From Pusillimonas minor (lineage in GTDB: Bacteria > Pseudomonadota > Gammaproteobacteria > Burkholderiales > Burkholderiaceae_B): a DNA stretch of 64,000 nucleotides. The notes beneath the pieces were generated by a model, which was not told the origin of the DNA, did not search any database, and saw only the letters and a list, made by a program, of their open reading frames with translations. The stretch lies in the NCBI RefSeq assembly GCF_014237865.1, contig NZ_JACJUU010000003.1, positions 124,001 through 188,000 on the forward strand. Direction: 5' to 3'. This document shows, piece after piece, positions 7,098 to 15,475 of this stretch (positions within the stretch are counted from its first letter, which is position 1; each line of letters starts with the position of its first letter). The position numbers were made by a program, and so were the translations under genes.

Positions 7098-8093
7098 ATG
7101 AAAAAACTATTTGCCATGACCGCACTGGGCGCTTGCGCATTGTTTTCGACATCGGCGGCGCTGGCCGCCGAAGCCGGCAAAAACTTGCAGGAAGTGACCT
7201 ATCTGTTGCCGGCGCCTAAAACGTTGCCTTCGTTTGCCCCCTGGCTGATTGCCGAAAAAGAAGGTTACTTTGCAGAAGAAGGCCTGAAGGTTAACTTCGT
7301 GACAGGTAAAGGCGGTGTTGACGTGGCCAAGCAAATTGGCGCCGGTAACGCCGTCATTGGCGGCGCTATCGGTGATACGCCTATTATTGTGCGCGCCAAT
7401 GGTATCCCGGTTAAAGCAGTGGCCGTGCTGGGCGCCGGTTCGTTGACACTGGTCGCCTCGCATGACGACAAGCCCATCAACAAGCCTGCCGATCTGAAAG
7501 GCAAAACCATCTCGGTGATGGCTTACACCGATACAACCTATTACGCGCTGCTCGGAACCATGCGTAAAGCCGGTCTGACGCGCGACGACGCCAACATCCA
7601 GGCCGCAGGCCCCGCTGGTGTGTGGCAGTTGTTCTCTTCAGGTAAAACCGATGCCATGGCCGGTGTACCCGACTGGGTGGTCAGTGCCCGTACGGCCGGC
7701 ACCAAAGTCAATTTAATGCCTGCCAACGAACTGTTCGACAGCATGGCCCAGGCTATCCTGGCTTCCGACGAGTCCATCAAGAACAACCCCGAACTCATCC
7801 AGAAAATGGTGCGCGCTACGCTTAAAGGCATGACGCTCATCATGAAAGACACCGACAAAGCCGTCGCCTCTTATGTTGAAGCCAACCCGGCGTTCAAGGG
7901 CAAAGAAGGCGAAGTTCGTCAGATTTTCGATCTTTTCAACGAGTACGTGTACGCCAATCAGCAGGTGCCCGGCCAAATGAATGTCGACCGTCTGGCCAAG
8001 GTGCAAGACTTTTACGTCTCTGAGGGCGTTGTCAGCAAAGCCTCGAAGCTTGAAGACCTTTACACCAACCAGTTCGTTGGAGCTGGTCAATGA
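7098..8093 (+). CDS. ABC transporter periplasmic substrate-binding protein, NMT1/SsuA-like
   Basis: This 331-residue protein has a clear signal peptide (MKKLFAMTALGACALF...AALAAEA; cleavage about residue 23). The NMT1/THI5-type fold is seen in PSFAPWLIAEKEGYFAEEGLKVNFV, followed by GGVDVAKQIGAGNAVIGGAIGD, a motif typical of NitT/TauT binding proteins. A strong GGAGG ribosome site lies in the 83-bp gap after the ATPase gene. It determines the substrate specificity of the system, so its ligand would reveal what the whole cluster degrades. Its stop overlaps the permease start by 4 bp. Confidence 0.92.
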   Translation: MKKLFAMTALGACALFSTSAALAAEAGKNLQEVTYLLPAPKTLPSFAPWLIAEKEGYFAEEGLKVNFVTGKGGVDVAKQIGAGNAVIGGAIGDTPIIVRANGIPVKAVAVLGAGSLTLVASHDDKPINKPADLKGKTISVMAYTDTTYYALLGTMRKAGLTRDDANIQAAGPAGVWQLFSSGKTDAMAGVPDWVVSARTAGTKVNLMPANELFDSMAQAILASDESIKNNPELIQKMVRATLKGMTLIMKDTDKAVASYVEANPAFKGKEGEVRQIFDLFNEYVYANQQVPGQMNVDRLAKVQDFYVSEGVVSKASKLEDLYTNQFVGAGQ

Positions 8094-8947
8094 GTCTGGA
8101 TTCATCCACGGCCAGTGTTAACGCACCCGTAGGCGCTTCCAGTCATCCATTACCTACGAAAGGAGCAGGCATGTCCAAACATGCATTTACGTTAACCTGC
8201 AGTCTGGCCGTTCTGGCCGTAGTACTGGCTGCCTGGCAGTGGGTGCCAGGCTGGCTGGGCACGCCCGAGTACATCTGGCCCAAGTTCACCTCGGTGGTCA
8301 CCGAAGGGTTCCGGATGTGGCATGACGGCAACCTGCTCGAGCACTTCGGCTACACCGCGCTTGAAGTCGTACTCGGCTTCATTCTTGGTGCCATGTTGGG
8401 CTTGTTTGTGGGTGTGGTGCTGGGGCTGTCGCCCACTACCGAGTCCATTCTTTCCCCTTACATCCTGGCTCTGCAGATCGCGCCTAAAGTTGCGTTTGCG
8501 CCGCTGTTTGTCATGTGGATGGGTTACACCATTTACCCCAAGATCCTGGTGGGTATTCTCATCGTGTTCTTCCCCATCATGATCAACGTGCTGTCGGCCA
8601 TTCGTACGGTCGATCCCGACATGGTCAATCTGGTGCGCACACTTAATGCGTCGCGCTGGCAAATTTTCCGTCTGGTCGAATTCCCGTCGTCGCTGCCCGC
8701 GTTGTTCTCGGGTTTGCGTATCGGTTCAACGCTGGCTGTTATCGGCGTTACGGTGGGCGAACTGGTCGGTGGCAATAAAGGTCTGGGTTTCTTGCTGGTC
8801 GACTCCGAAGGTCAGGGGAATACCGCGGGTGTGTTTGTTGCCATTTTCGGGCTGACAGTCATTGGTATTGTGGCTTATGCCCTGGTTGTCTGGGCCGAAC
8901 GCCGTTGTCTGCACTACGTGCCCAAAGTCAACACCACAACGGTCTAA
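8090..8947 (+). CDS. ABC transporter permease, NitT/TauT type (SsuC/TauC-like)
   Basis: This 285-residue inner-membrane protein has about six hydrophobic segments and the BPD_transp_1 pattern (YILALQIAPKVAFAPLFVMWMG, followed by LSAIRTVDPDMVNLVRTLNASRWQIF, the EAA-like coupling loop). The start overlaps the binding-protein stop (ATGA). A second possible start is at 8171 (MSKHAFTLT) preceded by AAGGAG-like sequence, which would remove a hydrophilic 27-residue leader and may be the true one. It forms the transporter with the two genes upstream. Confidence 0.9.
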   Translation: MSLDSSTASVNAPVGASSHPLPTKGAGMSKHAFTLTCSLAVLAVVLAAWQWVPGWLGTPEYIWPKFTSVVTEGFRMWHDGNLLEHFGYTALEVVLGFILGAMLGLFVGVVLGLSPTTESILSPYILALQIAPKVAFAPLFVMWMGYTIYPKILVGILIVFFPIMINVLSAIRTVDPDMVNLVRTLNASRWQIFRLVEFPSSLPALFSGLRIGSTLAVIGVTVGELVGGNKGLGFLLVDSEGQGNTAGVFVAIFGLTVIGIVAYALVVWAERRCLHYVPKVNTTTV

Positions 8948-8959
8948 GGAAGCCCATCC

Positions 8960-9745
8960 ATGAACGCAACGAATCAAGCGTCAATTGTGCCGGGCAATCT
9001 GCTGGCAGGCCGTCGTGTTCTGGTCACGGGCGCAGCCCGTGGCCTGGGCCTTGAGTTCGCCCGGCAAGCGTTGTCGGCCGGGGCTTCAGTCGTTATTGCC
9101 GACATTCTGGCCGATGAACTGCAAGCCGCCGCGGCAGCGCTCAAGGCGCAAGGTCATAACGTGCATGCCGTGGTGTTCGATCAGAGCAACCCCGAGTCCA
9201 TTATGCAATGCGCGCAACATGCCGCTGAACTGCTTGGCGGGCTCGACGGCCTGGTCAACAACGCCGCCATTACCAATTCCGGCGGCAAGAGTATGGTCGA
9301 CCTTCAAGCCGACATGTTCGACAAAGTCATGACCGTCAATGTACGGGGTACCTGGCTGATGACCCAGGCCTGTTTGCCCGCACTGAAAGCATCGGGGCAG
9401 GGCAGCGTAGTCAATCTGGCTTCCGACACGGCACTCTGGGGCGCACCCAACCTGATGGCTTACGTGGCCAGCAAAGGTGCGGTCATTGCCATGACGCGCT
9501 CTATGGCACGCGAGCTGGGCAATGACAATATTACGGTGAATGCCGTTGCGCCCGGCCTGACGCTGGTTGAGGCCACCGAATACGTACCTCAGCATCGTCA
9601 CGACCTTTACGAAAACCAGCGGGCCATCCAGCGCCAGCAGGTGCCCGACGACGTCAGCGGTGTCGTGACTTTTCTCTTATCAGGCCTGTCGCGTTTCGTG
9701 ACCGGCCAACTCCTGGCTGTCAATGGCGGCTTTGTCATGCATTAA
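8960..9745 (+). CDS. Short-chain dehydrogenase/reductase (SDR), classical
   Basis: This 261-residue NAD(P)-dependent dehydrogenase has TGAARGLGLEFA (cofactor motif TGxxxGxG), NNAAI (NNAG-type), a Ser in NLASDT and the catalytic Y-x3-K in AYVASKGAV. It probably oxidises a dihydrodiol or a hydroxyl group of a pathway intermediate, a common partner of Rieske oxygenases. It lies 12 bp after the permease gene. Specificity cannot be read from the sequence. Confidence 0.88.
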   Translation: MNATNQASIVPGNLLAGRRVLVTGAARGLGLEFARQALSAGASVVIADILADELQAAAAALKAQGHNVHAVVFDQSNPESIMQCAQHAAELLGGLDGLVNNAAITNSGGKSMVDLQADMFDKVMTVNVRGTWLMTQACLPALKASGQGSVVNLASDTALWGAPNLMAYVASKGAVIAMTRSMARELGNDNITVNAVAPGLTLVEATEYVPQHRHDLYENQRAIQRQQVPDDVSGVVTFLLSGLSRFVTGQLLAVNGGFVMH

Positions 9746-9761
9746 ATCTATAGGTGAGTTT

Positions 9762-10295
9762 ATGAGCGAGCAAGCAGTTAACGATCAACCAACCTGGGTT
9801 CGCCCGGAAGGCGCAAGCTTTGAAGACTGGATGACAACGCGTATTGCGCGGTTCTCGACCCGCAAGTACGACTGGGATGCCCTTAAATTTCAGGCCGACT
9901 ACGATCCGAAGTACCGCCGCGCGCAGATGCGTTACGTGGGTACTGGCGGTACCGGCGTGGCTGCCGACGTCAACACGGTGCCGTCCGAAAACTTTACGTT
10001 CTCGACCATGGTGATCCCGGCTGGTCACGAAGGCCCGTCGCACTTGCACACCGATGTCGAAGAGGTGTTCTTTGTCATTCGCGGCAAGCTCAAGCTGATT
10101 CTCGAAAAAGACGGCGAACGTTTCGAAACCATTCTGACCGATCGTGATCTGGTCTCGGTGCCACCGGGTGTGTATCGCGAAGAAATCAATATTGGTGATG
10201 AAGATGCGCTGATGTGTGTGATGTTGGGCGCGAAAAAGCCCATTACGCCTACATACCCGCCCGAGCACCCGTTGTCGAAAATCAAGCGCGGTTAA
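9762..10295 (+). CDS. Cupin-domain protein
   Basis: This 177-residue protein has one cupin barrel in its C-terminal two thirds: AGHEGPSHLHTDVEEVFFVIRGKLKLIL gives the G(x)5HxH(x)3-4E(x)6G metal motif, and LVSVPPGVYREEINIGDEDALMCVMLG gives the second. Metal-binding His and Glu are present, so it may be a dioxygenase, an isomerase or a ligand-binding protein. The start at 9762 is preferred (TAGGTGAG upstream). It sits between the SDR and hydrolase genes, as in the P. aeruginosa block I recall. Confidence 0.85.
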   Translation: MSEQAVNDQPTWVRPEGASFEDWMTTRIARFSTRKYDWDALKFQADYDPKYRRAQMRYVGTGGTGVAADVNTVPSENFTFSTMVIPAGHEGPSHLHTDVEEVFFVIRGKLKLILEKDGERFETILTDRDLVSVPPGVYREEINIGDEDALMCVMLGAKKPITPTYPPEHPLSKIKRG

Positions 10296-10307
10296 ATCAG
10301 GTTCCCC

Positions 10308-11159
10308 ATGCACGACTCGTCAGTTACGCCCGCCACTGCTGTCGCCGAACACGCGTTTACCGCGCGGCGGGTGCGCACGCGTGTGGGTGACGTGGCAATA
10401 CGCGAGTGCGGCCACGGCCCCGACACCATCGTCCTGTTGCACGGCATCAGTTCCGGTGCGGGCTCGTGGGCGCAGTGCGCGGGGCTGCTGGCCGACTGTG
10501 CGCGTGTGATTGCCTGGGACGCGCCAGGATATGGCGAATCCGATCCGTTGCCGCAGGCCAGGCCTGTGGCAACCGATTATGCGGCCCGGCTCGATGCCTT
10601 GCTCGACGCGCTTGGTATTTCCGATTGCGTATTGGTGGGGCATTCGCTGGGTGCCCTGATGGCGGCTGGCTACAGCAGCCTGCCAACCGCCAGGGCGCAT
10701 GCTTATGTGGTGTTCAGCCCGGCTTTGGGTTATGGCGGGTCGCCCCGTGCCGATCAAGTTCGGCAGGGGCGTTTGGCCAATCTCGATCAACTGGGCATCG
10801 CAGGCATGGCCAAAGCCTTGCCCTCAAGGCTGCTTTCCGAAGCGGCAGGCGATGCACAAAGGGCGGCCGTGACTGCCAATGCCCTGCGTCTGAATGAGGC
10901 CGGCTATCGACAGGCCGTCGAGCTGTTGTGCGGTGATGACATCAATCGCTACGATGGGTTTACGCCCGAAAGCTGCAGCGTTTATTGCGGCGACAAAGAT
11001 ATTGTGACCACGCCCGCACAATCGGCGGCCTATGCGCAACGTCATGGACTGCCTTTTGAATTGGTCGCTGGCGCCGGTCATGCGTGCTACATCGAACAGC
11101 CCGCCCAGGTGGCCGCGCTAATTCGCCTGGCACTGGCAAGTAACAAGGGGCAGGTATGA
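10308..11159 (+). CDS. Alpha/beta-fold hydrolase
   Basis: This 283-residue hydrolase has the oxyanion motif LLHGISSGAGSW and a complete triad: nucleophile S113 in GHSLG, acid D231 in GDKDIVTTP and H258 in GAGHACYIEQP. The layout matches meta-cleavage product hydrolases and related C-C or ester hydrolases. That would fit a role after ring opening by the VOC protein, but ester or lactone hydrolysis is equally possible. Its TGA overlaps the ATG of the next gene (ATGA). Confidence 0.88.
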   Translation: MHDSSVTPATAVAEHAFTARRVRTRVGDVAIRECGHGPDTIVLLHGISSGAGSWAQCAGLLADCARVIAWDAPGYGESDPLPQARPVATDYAARLDALLDALGISDCVLVGHSLGALMAAGYSSLPTARAHAYVVFSPALGYGGSPRADQVRQGRLANLDQLGIAGMAKALPSRLLSEAAGDAQRAAVTANALRLNEAGYRQAVELLCGDDINRYDGFTPESCSVYCGDKDIVTTPAQSAAYAQRHGLPFELVAGAGHACYIEQPAQVAALIRLALASNKGQV

Positions 11160-12133
11160 GCGATACTCTGCATGTCGATCGCCCGGCGACCGAGCCGCAT
11201 GGTGCTCTGGATCGCGCCCGTTCCAATAAAGAAACAGTATGGGATGATGTGTCGGGTCCGGCCTCAAAGGCGGGTCGTATGACCGCTGCACCGGCGGCGT
11301 CACTGTCGGCGGCTGTCGCTGCAGGGGATGATGCTGCCGACAAAGAAAAAGACAAATACACGGTGCCCGGCCTGGAGCGTGGCCTTCTGATTTTGTCGCA
11401 GTTCAGCCGCCACGAGCCCGTGCTTTCGGCCCCCGAAATCGCGCGTCGGTTGGGCATCCCGCGTTCGACCGTGTTCCGGTTGCTGACAACACTAGAGCAA
11501 CTGGGCTTTATAGAACACGATGCCACCGGCCGCGACTATCGTCTGACGGCAGCGGTGTTGCGTTTGGGCTTCGAGCCCATGGCGACCAAAGATTTAACCG
11601 AATTGGCCCGCCCAATTCTTGAGCGCCTGCGCGATGCCACGGGTTGCACCTGCAATCTGGTCGTGCGCGACGGCCGCTCGGTCGTGTACGTTGGGCGGGT
11701 GGCCCAGCACAGCCCTTATGCCAACACTGTGCATTTGGGCACACGCTTGCCGGCCCATGCGACATTGTTTGGTCGGGTGTTGTTGCGCGACTTGTCTTTC
11801 GAGACGCTGCAAACCTTGTACCCAGAAGAGCGCCTGCATCAGGTGACTGACAAAACGCCGGCCACGGTGGCCGAGCTTTACCGCCTGATGCAACACGACA
11901 GACATACCGATTACGTCTTCGACAAAGACTACTACGAGGCCGGAATTGCGACATTGGCAGTACCCGTATGGGGTGGCGGTCAAAAAATTATTGCGTCGCT
12001 GGGCATTACGGTGTCCAGCGCCGACGACGACACGGCGCGGTTGTCGCATCTGGCCAGTCAGGCTTGCCGCGCAGCGCGCGAACTGTCGGGTTTGCTCGAT
12101 CACATTGTCATTGCGACAAACTCACAACATTAA
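11156..12133 (+). CDS. IclR-family transcriptional regulator (C), with long N-terminal extension
   Basis: This 325-residue protein has an IclR HTH that begins only at about residue 65 (KYTVPGLERGLLILSQFSR, then RSTVFRLLTTLEQLGFIE). The effector domain has VVYVGRVAQHSPYANTVHLGTRLPAHATLFGRVLL and ASLGITVSS. The first 60 residues are Ala/Asp-rich and probably disordered; translation might instead start internally. It is a close paralogue of IclR B (2855-3673), but is embedded in the middle of the catabolic operon and coupled by a 4-bp overlap to the hydrolase gene. Confidence 0.88.
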   Translation: MSDTLHVDRPATEPHGALDRARSNKETVWDDVSGPASKAGRMTAAPAASLSAAVAAGDDAADKEKDKYTVPGLERGLLILSQFSRHEPVLSAPEIARRLGIPRSTVFRLLTTLEQLGFIEHDATGRDYRLTAAVLRLGFEPMATKDLTELARPILERLRDATGCTCNLVVRDGRSVVYVGRVAQHSPYANTVHLGTRLPAHATLFGRVLLRDLSFETLQTLYPEERLHQVTDKTPATVAELYRLMQHDRHTDYVFDKDYYEAGIATLAVPVWGGGQKIIASLGITVSSADDDTARLSHLASQACRAARELSGLLDHIVIATNSQH

Positions 12134-12156
12134 TGGTTTCAATGCAAGAGGAACAC

Positions 12157-12948
12157 ATGATTAACCTTGAAGGAAAGGTCGCAGTCGTTACCGGTGGATC
12201 ATCTGGTATCGGGCTGGCCACGGTCAGGCTGTTGCTGTCGCAAGGCGCCGATGTGGCGCTGTGTGGCCGTAGCGCCGAACGCCTTGACGGCGTGGTAGCC
12301 AGGCTGAAGGCCGACTTCCCCGGTCGCCGTATTTTTTCGCAGGCTTGCGATGTGCTCGACGCTGATCAGGTACGTACATTTGCTGCCCGTGTGCACGAGT
12401 CCCTGGGCGGCGTGTCGATGTTGATCAACAACGCCGGGCAAGGGCGATTGTCGACGTTTGCCGACACCGACGACGCCGCCTGGGAAGAAGAGCTGCGTCT
12501 GAAGTTTTTCTCGGTCATCAACTCCACGCGCGCATTTTTGCCCGAACTTGAACAACACGACGATGCGGCGATCGTCTGCGTTAATTCGTTGCTGGCCGCG
12601 CAGCCCGAGCCGCACATGGTAGCGACGTCGGCGGCACGTGCCGGGGTCATGAACCTTGTGCGCTCAATGGCGACCGAATTCGCCCCTAAAGGCATTCGCG
12701 TCAACGGTATTTTGCTGGGCCTGGTCGACTCGGGCCAATGGCGTCGGCGCTTTGAGGCCCGCGAAGACCAGAGCGAAAGCTGGGAAACGTGGTCGCTGAA
12801 TCTGGCGCGTCGCAAACATATCCAATTGGGCCGTCTGGGTCGCCCTGAAGAGGCCGCCCGCGCCATTCTGTTCTTAGCTACACCTTTGTCTTCCTATACC
12901 ACTGGCTCCCATATCGATGTTTCCGGAGGAGTATCCCGCCATGCATAA
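12157..12948 (+). CDS. SDR-family protein lacking the catalytic Tyr and Lys
   Basis: This 263-residue protein has the SDR cofactor motif VTGGSSGIGLA and INNAG, so NAD(P) binding is likely. Where classical SDRs have YSAAK, it has T157-S-A-A-R161 (VATSAARAGVMNL), so both the catalytic Tyr and Lys are replaced. A Ser is present upstream in VNSLLA. It may use a different mechanism or act as a non-redox or structural partner. AGAGGAAC precedes the start at 12157. Its end overlaps the ThDP enzyme gene by 8 bp. Confidence 0.85.
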   Translation: MINLEGKVAVVTGGSSGIGLATVRLLLSQGADVALCGRSAERLDGVVARLKADFPGRRIFSQACDVLDADQVRTFAARVHESLGGVSMLINNAGQGRLSTFADTDDAAWEEELRLKFFSVINSTRAFLPELEQHDDAAIVCVNSLLAAQPEPHMVATSAARAGVMNLVRSMATEFAPKGIRVNGILLGLVDSGQWRRRFEAREDQSESWETWSLNLARRKHIQLGRLGRPEEAARAILFLATPLSSYTTGSHIDVSGGVSRHA

Positions 12949-14626
12949 AACAAACGTAGAAGTAACCGTTGGGGCAGCCATTGCTGCATTCCTCGAAGAG
13001 TGCGGGGTCAAGACTGCATTCGGTGTGATTTCGATTCACAACATGCCTATTCTCGACGCCTTCGGCGAGCGTGGCGTTGTTCGGTTCATTCCCGCCCGCG
13101 GCGAAGCCGGCGGTACCAATATGGCCGACGCCTATGCACGTACAACAGGTGAACTGGGCGTGTGTCTGACCAGTACAGGCACCGCGGCCGGTAACGCTTC
13201 GGGCGCCATGGTCGAGGCCCTGACGGCGGGCACTCCTATGTTGCACATTACCGGGCAAATCGAGACTCAATATATTGACCAGAACCTGTCGTACATTCAC
13301 GAAGCGCCCGATCAGTTGACGATGTTGCATGCGGTGTCCAAAGCCGCGTTTCGTGTGCGCAGCGCCGAAACAGCGCTCAGCACCATCAAGCATGCCGTGC
13401 AAATCGCCATGACTGCGCCCACCGGTCCGGTCAGTGTCGAAATCCCGATCGACATTCAAGGTGCACTGATTGCCATGCCAACCGACTTGCGCCCGCTTGA
13501 GGTGCCGGTTTACCAGCCCGCCGAAGCCGCGCTCGACCGTTTGGCCGAACGTCTGGCCGGCGCCAAACGCCCGTTGCTGTGGCTGGGTGGCGGGGCGCGC
13601 CATGCCGGCAAGGCCGTACAACGCCTGATGGCGTTGGGCTTTGGCGTGGTCACCAGTACGCAAGGGCGCGGCATTGTGCCCGAAGATCACCCGCAATCGT
13701 TGGGCGCGTTCAACTTGCACAAACCCGTCGAAGCGTTTTACCAAACGTGCGATGCCATGGTGGTGGTGGGTTCGCGTCTGCGCGGCAACGAAACGCTTAA
13801 GTATCAACTGAAATTGCCCCGCCCCTTGTACCGCGTTGATGCCGACCCGGCGTCCGAAGGTCGTTGCTACGAAACCGATGCGTTCGTGCATGGTGATTCT
13901 TTGCTGGTGCTTGAAGGGCTGGCCGATCGTCTGGAAGGCAAGCTGTCAGTTGACCCGGCGTTTCAGGCTGACCTGGCAGCAGCCAAGCAGGCTGCCGTGG
14001 CTGGTTTGGTCGACGGCCTTGGCCCGTATGCCAGGTTGGTCAGCGAGCTTCAGTCGGCGGTCGGCAAGAACTATAACTGGGTGCGCGACGTGACTGTATC
14101 GAACAGCACCTGGGGCAATCGCTATCTGTATCTTAACGACCCGAAAGCCGGTGTTCACGCCCTGGGCGGCGGGATTGGCCAGGGTCTGGCCATGGGCATC
14201 GGGGCCGCCATTGGCGCAGCCCAGACCCAGTCGGGCAAGAAGACATGGACACTGGCCGGTGACGGCGGTTTCATCCTTAACTTGGGTGAAATGGCCACCG
14301 CTGTACAAGAGAAGGCCGACATGGTTATCGTGCTGATGAACGACAAAGGCTATGGCGTAATCAAGAATATTCAAGACGCGCAATATGGCGGTCGTCGTCA
14401 TTATGTCGACCTGCATACGCCTGACTACGCCAAGTTGTGCGAAGCCATTGCCATGCCTCATGTCCGTGTCTCTAATCTTGACGACCTGGGTGCCGCACTG
14501 AATCGCGCCAATGCCCAAACCGGCCCGTTCATGATCGAGATCGACATGCTGTCGATTGGCAAGTTCAAAACGGCGTTTGCAGGGCCACCGGTGAATCAGC
14601 CCGAGCCCATCACGCTTAGCTCGTAA
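12941..14626 (+). CDS. Thiamine-diphosphate-dependent enzyme (acetolactate synthase / benzoylformate decarboxylase-like)
   Basis: This 561-residue three-domain ThDP enzyme has the activating glutamate E55 (ARGEAGGTNMADAYAR). The middle domain has RPLLWLGGGARHAG. The ThDP/Mg motif starts with G440-D441-G442 (GDGGFILNLGEMAT) and ends at N467 (MNDKGYG). Such enzymes decarboxylate 2-oxo acids or carry out carboligation. A GGAGGA ribosome site lies inside the preceding gene. With the ALDH downstream, a plausible scheme is decarboxylation of a 2-oxo acid to an aldehyde and then oxidation to the acid. The true substrate is not known. Confidence 0.88.
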   Translation: MHKTNVEVTVGAAIAAFLEECGVKTAFGVISIHNMPILDAFGERGVVRFIPARGEAGGTNMADAYARTTGELGVCLTSTGTAAGNASGAMVEALTAGTPMLHITGQIETQYIDQNLSYIHEAPDQLTMLHAVSKAAFRVRSAETALSTIKHAVQIAMTAPTGPVSVEIPIDIQGALIAMPTDLRPLEVPVYQPAEAALDRLAERLAGAKRPLLWLGGGARHAGKAVQRLMALGFGVVTSTQGRGIVPEDHPQSLGAFNLHKPVEAFYQTCDAMVVVGSRLRGNETLKYQLKLPRPLYRVDADPASEGRCYETDAFVHGDSLLVLEGLADRLEGKLSVDPAFQADLAAAKQAAVAGLVDGLGPYARLVSELQSAVGKNYNWVRDVTVSNSTWGNRYLYLNDPKAGVHALGGGIGQGLAMGIGAAIGAAQTQSGKKTWTLAGDGGFILNLGEMATAVQEKADMVIVLMNDKGYGVIKNIQDAQYGGRRHYVDLHTPDYAKLCEAIAMPHVRVSNLDDLGAALNRANAQTGPFMIEIDMLSIGKFKTAFAGPPVNQPEPITLSS

Positions 14627-14635
14627 GGGGTCGTT

Positions 14636-15454
14636 ATGTCTGTACAACGTATTGCCATGGTGGGTTTTGGCGCTATTGGCCAGTCGGTGTTCGACTTGAT
14701 TGCCGACGAGCCACGCCTGGCGATGACTCGCATTATTGTGCCTGACGGCCATCAAGACGAAACGCGCGCCAAGCTGGATGCCAGCGCACGCGGTGGGCAA
14801 ATTACTGTTGCTGCGTCGCTCGATCTGGTTAACGATCGCCCCGACCTGCTGGTCGAATGTGCAGGCCACAGTGCCATCGAAGCGCATGTTTTGCCCGCAT
14901 TAAAGGCCGGCGTACCTTGCATGGTGGTATCGATTGGCGCGCTGTCAGCGCCCGGCCTGCCCGAAGCGCTGGAAGCGGCCGCCAAGGCCGGCAACACGCA
15001 GGTTCATTTGCTGTCGGGCGCCATTGGCGGTATTGATGCGTTGGCAGCCGCTCGCGTTGCAGGGTTGGACTCGGTCACTTACGTTGGGCGCAAGCCGCCT
15101 TTGGGCTGGCTGGGTACACCTGCCGAAGACAAGCTTGATTTGCGTAACCTGAAAGAAAAAGCATTGTTTTTCGAAGGCTCTGCCCGTGATGCGGCGCGCC
15201 TTTATCCTAAAAACGCCAACGTTGCCGCCACGCTGTCGTTGGCCGGCATTGGCCTGGACCGCACCACGGTGCAGCTGTATGCCGACCCTACCGTTTCCGA
15301 AAACATCCATTACTACGAAGCGCAAGGTGCGTTCGGCTTCATGGGCGTGACGTTAAAAGGCAAGCCGCTGGCCGGCAATCCCAAAACTTCGGCGCTTACG
15401 GTGTACAGCGTCGTTCGTGCGCTCAAGAACCGCGTTTCGGCTGTTGCCGTATAG
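14636..15454 (+). CDS. nadX: L-aspartate dehydrogenase-like protein (NadX family)
   Basis: This 272-residue protein has an N-terminal Rossmann motif GFGAIG (residues 10-15) and the aspartate dehydrogenase family blocks LLSGAIGGIDAL, RLYPKNANVAATLSLAG and PKTSALTVYSVVRAL. The family reversibly converts L-aspartate to iminoaspartate/oxaloacetate and in some organisms feeds NAD synthesis. Here the setting inside a catabolic operon, rather than with nadA/nadC, suggests reductive or oxidative handling of an amino or imino acid intermediate. The gene symbol denotes the family only. Confidence 0.82.
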   Translation: MSVQRIAMVGFGAIGQSVFDLIADEPRLAMTRIIVPDGHQDETRAKLDASARGGQITVAASLDLVNDRPDLLVECAGHSAIEAHVLPALKAGVPCMVVSIGALSAPGLPEALEAAAKAGNTQVHLLSGAIGGIDALAAARVAGLDSVTYVGRKPPLGWLGTPAEDKLDLRNLKEKALFFEGSARDAARLYPKNANVAATLSLAGIGLDRTTVQLYADPTVSENIHYYEAQGAFGFMGVTLKGKPLAGNPKTSALTVYSVVRALKNRVSAVAV

Positions 15455-15475
15455 ATAAGTATCCAAAGGGAAGTC

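Noticed and set aside
8232-8262. GCCTGGCAG...GTGCCAGGC resembling the repeat at 2020
   Set aside because: It lies inside the permease coding sequence and is explained by codons.
12878-13891. Long minus-strand frame opposite the ThDP enzyme
   Set aside because: Composition (His/Gln/Arg/Gly-rich) is typical of antisense shadow frames in GC-rich genes; the sense frame has full ThDP motifs.
13946-14887. Long minus-strand frame opposite the ThDP and NadX-like genes
   Set aside because: It spans two real genes and has no recognisable domain.
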